Source of the DNA: Sparassis latifolia
Lineage: Eukaryota > Basidiomycota > Agaricomycetes > Polyporales > Sparassidaceae
DNA length: 64,000 nucleotides
Direction: 5' to 3'
Assembly (NCBI GenBank): GCA_018466975.1
Contig: CM031557.1
Coordinates: 62,001-126,000 of the forward strand
Shown: piece by piece, positions 54,877 through 64,000 of the stretch
How the letters are laid out: every line of letters starts with the position of its first letter
Numbering within the stretch: the stretch's first letter is position 1
Notes under the pieces: model-generated
The model's database searches: none
Seen by the model: only the letters and a program-made list of their open reading frames with translations
Told to the model about the DNA's origin: nothing
Translations under genes and position numbers: made by a program

Positions 54877-56349
54877 CTAGACGAGCGAGGCATCGTCGTC
54901 GTCGCTGTCATCCGAGTGGTGTTGGTCAGGCTCGGAATTCGGTCGGAAGACTCCGAGGAGGGGCATGGGCTCATCCTCGAGGAAGCCGCGGGGCATCAAT
55001 CCCGGATTGGCGAGAAGGACGATGGATTGGATGTTGAGGGAGATAGTGGTGTCGGCGTTTTCGTCGTCGAGTTCAGGGTGGCTCTTGATGTACTTCCCAA
55101 GAGTGAAGAGCAGGAGGACGGCAGACTCTGTGGAGAGATCGTTGTGGATTTTGGGAAGCATCGATATGGAGCACATGGAGAACTTGAAGGGCTTACACCC
55201 ATCGAAAGTCGGCACTGCGGGAGGAGTGAGTTAGGGCGCATGTGCGAGAAGGTTGGGGGCGATCTTACCATCTCGATCGGCCGGCAGCACGGGGGGTGGA
55301 CCTGCAGGGTGCGTTAGTGAACATTTTGTAGTGCGAGACGTCATGTACCGCGTTGTGCGTTCACCAGAGTGGCGGGAGCCATGCCGCGGATCTTGGTTAG
55401 AGTGTTTGAGGTGCCGGTGGTCAACCTTGTCGAGAAGGAGAGGCCGGCATGGAATGACGGGAAGACGAGTGTTCGTCTGTTGAGAATGGCACCCAGGACG
55501 GCAGCCGCACGTGGCCAGGTGAGTGCTGATGGTGCAACGCAGAGTTGACGGCTGCGACCGCTCGGACTGATCAGGTCGCTGTGGGTAACGGAGCCGACGA
55601 CAGAGAAGAGCGTGAGATGGGTGCTCGTCTTGAGCTGAAGGTAGTCGGAGGCTCCGATGGCGACAAAGTGGAGTGCTGTGGGGTCTGCGGTCGCGAGATT
55701 GATGATGTCGTGTGCGGTGGTGATCCAGACGTGATCCAGACGTCTTTGGGGTCGATTAGTAGTATGGCAGAAAAAGCAAGGGCAAATGGACGTACTCGGC
55801 GATGTTCGAAGGGAATGCCCTCTTGAGATACACGGGTTGCATGAGGACAAACACGTTGTTCATGGCACGTGTCACGGCGAGCGTTTCTCTGCAAGAAAGT
55901 GTCAGTGTGGGTCACGGTGGATAATTGCCAAAGGGCGTGCCTGAGTTTCGACAGCGACTGGAACACTTCGGTTCTTGTATATATGGTGCAGTTAGCGGAA
56001 GTGTCTGTCTGGTGGCAAACAGCGACTCATGGTGTCCTGGTTTTCTCAACGCGCTTTCCTTTGTTGCGGTAGGGCTTACCGGGAGTCTCGTCGGGTCGGT
56101 GACTGGTGAGAGCATCGTCTGCGGGAGTATCGGATGCGGTGGAGTCGGTGTGTGCTGTCGGCGAGAAGCTGCAAAGAACTGCATGTTGGCCGGTATATGG
56201 TGGTGAGTGGGTATGAAGACTTACATGTCGTCGCTGTCTTCGGGCTTCTGCCTTTTTGCGGGTGAAGGCACTGGCGCAGACGGCGACGGATGCCTCGTCT
56301 TGCATTTGCTGCCAGTGGTGGCTGCAGGAGCATCAGTGACGGAGGCCAT
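54877..56349 (-). CDS. Hypothetical basidiomycete protein, multi-exon; inner splice sites unresolved
   Basis: The first exon 56225-56349 gives MASVTDAPAATTGSKCKTRH and a basic patch PSPAKRQKPEDSDD. Later coding segments are SPTAHTDSTASDTPADDA; ETLAVTRAMNNVFVLMQPVY (about 55800-55885); VWITTAHDIINLATADPTAL through HFVAIGASDYLQLKTSTH and RTLVFPSFHAGLSFSTRL (about 55370-55740); and the C-terminus FDGCKPFKFSMCSISMLP to PDQHHSDDSDDDDASLV, ending at 54877. The segments follow one another on one strand and join through short GT-AG introns, but I could not fix the junctions between about 55890 and 56100. I recognise no domain. Acidic tail and basic N-terminus. Similar multi-copy hypotheticals exist in polypores, from memory. 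Confidence 0.55.
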
Positions 56350-56389
56350 GGTGGTGGTTGCGAGAGGAAATCGGGCGAGGTGGGAGTTG

Positions 56390-57300
56390 TTCGCGGTGCG
56401 ACTGTTGGGGCATGCCAGTTGGCATTTGCCGTCTGGGCGCAGTCCCGAAACGGGGGCGAGAGTGTCGAGGAAATTGCGTGCGCTGCGCGGGTGCACTTTG
56501 CGAGAGGCCAGGTGCGGCCTTGGCGTTCGAACGGGAGGTCCGCGCGGTGGTCGACCTGGGCGCGGTCGCGAAGTGTGGGCGAGATGGTCGAGGTGGCGGC
56601 GCGCGCGGTGGGGGCGCGTGTTTTGCGGTGGGCCAGGCGCGGTATTCACGTTCCAACCGCAGGTCCACGTGGTGGTTGAGGTGGCGAGTGTAGGTGGTGG
56701 AGGGCGTCGGCGGTCGAGGTGCTGTGGAGAGGGGCCGCGAACGCACGCCGAATTGCGTGCGCAGTGGGGACGCACATTTGGGTCGGGCGAGGTGTGGTGT
56801 TGGGACTGCTGGATGTCAGCAAAGTGTAAGCAAAATAGTGCAGAAAAATACGCACCGAGCGGGTGCATGTGTTTTGCGAGAAGCTCAGCACGGGATTGGT
56901 GTTGGCACGCCGGGAGGTCCGCATGGTGGTCAAGCCACGCGCGATCGCGAAACCTGAGCCAGAGGGGGGAGGAAACTGCGTGCGCAGGGGGGGCGCGTGT
57001 TTTGTGGTCGGCCAGGCGCGGTATTGGCGTTCCAACGGCAGGTCTGCGTGGTGGTCGCATTGGCGAGAATGCAGGTGGTGGAGGCCGTCCGCGGTCGAGG
57101 TGCTGCGGAGAGCGGTCACGAACGCGCGCCCAGTGGGGACGCGCGTTTGGGTCGGGCGAGGTTCCGTGTTGGTATTGCTGCACGTCGCGGCGGAGTTGGT
57201 GATGGTGGCAGAGAACGTCGGCGACTGTCCGTGTCAGTGGTGGAGATGTGGCTAGAGCGGTCGTGAACGTGCGCCGAATTTGACGCGCAGCAGTGGCGCG
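56390..57300. repeat. GC-rich degenerate tandem repeat next to the start of the hypothetical gene
   Basis: A compound unit beginning GCCAGGCGCGGTATTGGCGT and including GGTCGAGGTGCTG and GGTCGGGCGAGG recurs at about 56508, 56628, 56880 (weaker) and 57010. The segments 56628-56815 and 57010-57190 are about 80 percent alike. The long open frames on both strands here (for instance 56221-57309) result from this GC-rich repeat and are not taken as genes. Confidence 0.7.
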
Positions 57301-57399
57301 TGTCCACAATGAGCTGGGCGCGATGGTAAGATTTGAATCTGACGCGTGAACGGTTTGTCGTGCGGGGGCGAGCGTCGGTCATTGTGGATGGCTACTTAC

Positions 57400-58670
57400 C
57401 TCCACAGGTGTGTTCGTTCTTGCTCGTTGATCGTGTCTTGCTGGCAATTGACACTAGTGTATAAAGTTTAGTAAAAATCTTGCTGCTTTCGATCAAAATG
57501 AATTTGGAGGCTGACCTGAGTTCTGTTACAACGCTCCTCACTTGTGGCGCATCTTTTCTTTTTCTTTTTCTTTTCCTTGTTCCCTTTACGTTACCAGACC
57601 ACATGATCCAACACGTGACTCATCGGAGCGCAACCTCCAATTCTTTACCCAGATGTCCAGAACCCCTAGTCTAGGGTTACACCGGATCCAACTCCGGACC
57701 TTCTTCTTATCGCGCATGCAAGACGTGCATGTACGCCTCATCTTTACCTCGTTCTGATACACGACTCGTTATCCCCATTAGTACTGATTATCTCTCACGA
57801 CCTTACTCAGCTTTCTCATACATATTACTTCCTCGCCATTACCCTGCCCAGATATCGTTTCACCTTATCCAGCCAATGAACGATCCCGCATTACTGCATA
57901 GTACTGCGGATACCTTTTGTATAAGTAGACGACCTTGTCGAGCTGGATACCCATCTCGACCTGGTTACCATTAAACCAGCTTTTCACTTGCCTTTGACTG
58001 AGATCGATCGTCAGTAGCAGACAGCTACTACGAGTCATAAGAACGAACTCTGATCGACCTTCAGTGCGAGGACATCACCAGAAGTGTCACTTGAACAGAC
58101 TTGTGTCTCAGACTAAGACCTTGTCTCGTGACGACTTGACTAGATGCTCGTGTTTTGCTGCCGCGTAACATTAGGTCGAGATCTTATTACTCTCTGTGAC
58201 TTCCTAGAGTCTAACAACGAACTACCGACCGGACCGAACCTTGAAGACTAAACGATACACCTGATTCGATTGCTAAAGCACCGTTTGAGATTACTCTGTA
58301 ATCGAGGTAGCTGAAGGGATAGACTGATCACTCATCTTCGGAGAGGGGTCTGTCCGAGAGACCAATAGGCCGAGGAGGCTGAGGTAATCACTCGAGCAAT
58401 CAGCAAATAGGTGTATCAGTTTGAAGACAGAAGACACTCTACGGGCTTGTTAGCCGACGACGAACGAACCCACTTAGTTAAGGACGGTGTGCAGTCTACG
58501 TGTAGACGTAGGTCACACAGGAGAATTTATCCACGCTGGATTTGAACTTTATCAACCCGACTGCTCTTCTCAAGCAATACATCGACCTCCTCCCATCTCA
58601 GGCAGAGTGGGACGCACAGAGGAACGTACACGTTTTAAACGGATGACCTTTACTCATCAGACCAGATCAA
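57400..58670. other. Probable 5' LTR/leader of the Gypsy element; boundary not found
   Basis: This stretch precedes the gag frame. I could not find a sequence repeated at the right-hand side of the window, so the LTR cannot be delimited; the 3' LTR may begin beyond 64000. No primer-binding site was recognised with confidence. It also holds the upstream side of the GC-rich repeat. Confidence 0.35.
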
Positions 58671-58674
58671 CACA

Positions 58675-63718
<5,044 letters not shown>

Positions 63719-64000
63719 AGGAGAAGAAACCCGGAATGACTACCACGACGGTTTTCCTCATCATCTTCCTAATCATCCTCCACTGCACAACCCTCACTTT
63801 TCTTTGGATCATCCACCGAATCCTTATCAGACGACTTGTCGAACACACACTCTTCACGTGAAACAGCCCGCACGCTAATGGCTGGGGTGATCAGAACGAT
63901 GCCTGGAACTGATCAGGCAGCTCTTATCTCTGTGGGAATACTCTTTATCGTCCAATGGATTTTCATCTATTTGATTATTACCCAGATCCACGACATTCTA
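63719..64000. other. 3' region of the Gypsy element, running off the window
   Basis: Non-coding sequence after the polyprotein. A purine-rich stretch (GAGGAGAAGAAACCCGGAA) follows the stop and GGCTGGGG occurs near 63880; either might be a polypurine tract, but no LTR start is demonstrable. Confidence 0.35.

Noticed and set aside
56221..57309. 362-residue open frame on the minus strand rich in Pro, Arg and His
   Set aside because: It runs through a GC-rich tandem repeat that is open on both strands; only its last part (56225-56349) is taken as a real first exon.
63858..64000. Start of a 3' LTR of the Gypsy element
   Set aside because: No matching sequence could be found in 57400-58670, so an LTR cannot be shown within the window.

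Overview
The window is nuclear DNA of a filamentous basidiomycete, most likely an Agaricomycete and plausibly a polypore. Almost every real gene is cut by many short GT-AG introns of about 45-80 nt. The left edge holds a polyporopepsin-type aspartic protease. The transposable elements are of kinds common in mushroom-forming fungi. No database search was run; family names come from motif recognition, and exon models were built by hand from splice signals, reading frame and expected protein sequence.

Layout: the 3' part of a secreted aspartic protease (59-720); a mitochondrial calcium uniporter (1004-2422, minus); a kinase-like relic (3259-3686); an MFS sugar transporter (4839-6767); an APC amino-acid permease (7856-10045, minus); GWT1, the inositol acyltransferase of GPI-anchor synthesis (10837-12873); and a 765-residue protein with a C-terminal kinase-like domain (13065-15544, minus). 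A repeat-rich block follows (15574-37000). It contains a small MITE with target-site duplication, a TIR-bounded region (16008-25393) carrying a broken transposase fused to a DEDDy 3'-5' exonuclease, a host-like hypothetical gene (25933-27310, minus), a branched-chain aminotransferase relic, a roughly 345-bp-arm inverted repeat, and an AT-rich, broken Helitron (29188 to about 36300, minus).

The next block is host-like (37182-45812): a 2-oxoglutarate/Fe(II) oxygenase, a DUF3712/Tag1-like vacuolar membrane protein divergent from SMP3 (GPI mannosyltransferase 4), a hypothetical protein with a strong palindrome upstream, and a Nudix hydrolase. Then come a DIRS-type tyrosine-recombinase retrotransposon (about 45943-51180, minus), a 1-kb MITE with about 130-bp TIRs, a second copy of the 8-bp-TSD MITE, a kinase-like gene with a probable frameshift, a hypothetical gene with a GC-rich tandem repeat next to its start, and a broken chromovirus-type Ty3/Gypsy element running to the right edge.

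The host genes are ordinary housekeeping and transport functions; two of them (GWT1 and SMP3) act in the same ER pathway. The most notable observations are the transposase-exonuclease element, an Asp-to-Gly change in the uniporter selectivity filter, a 5-nt microexon in the permease, a minisatellite inside a retrotransposon intron, and a shared pattern of nonsense codons in the mobile elements that would fit C-to-T decay.
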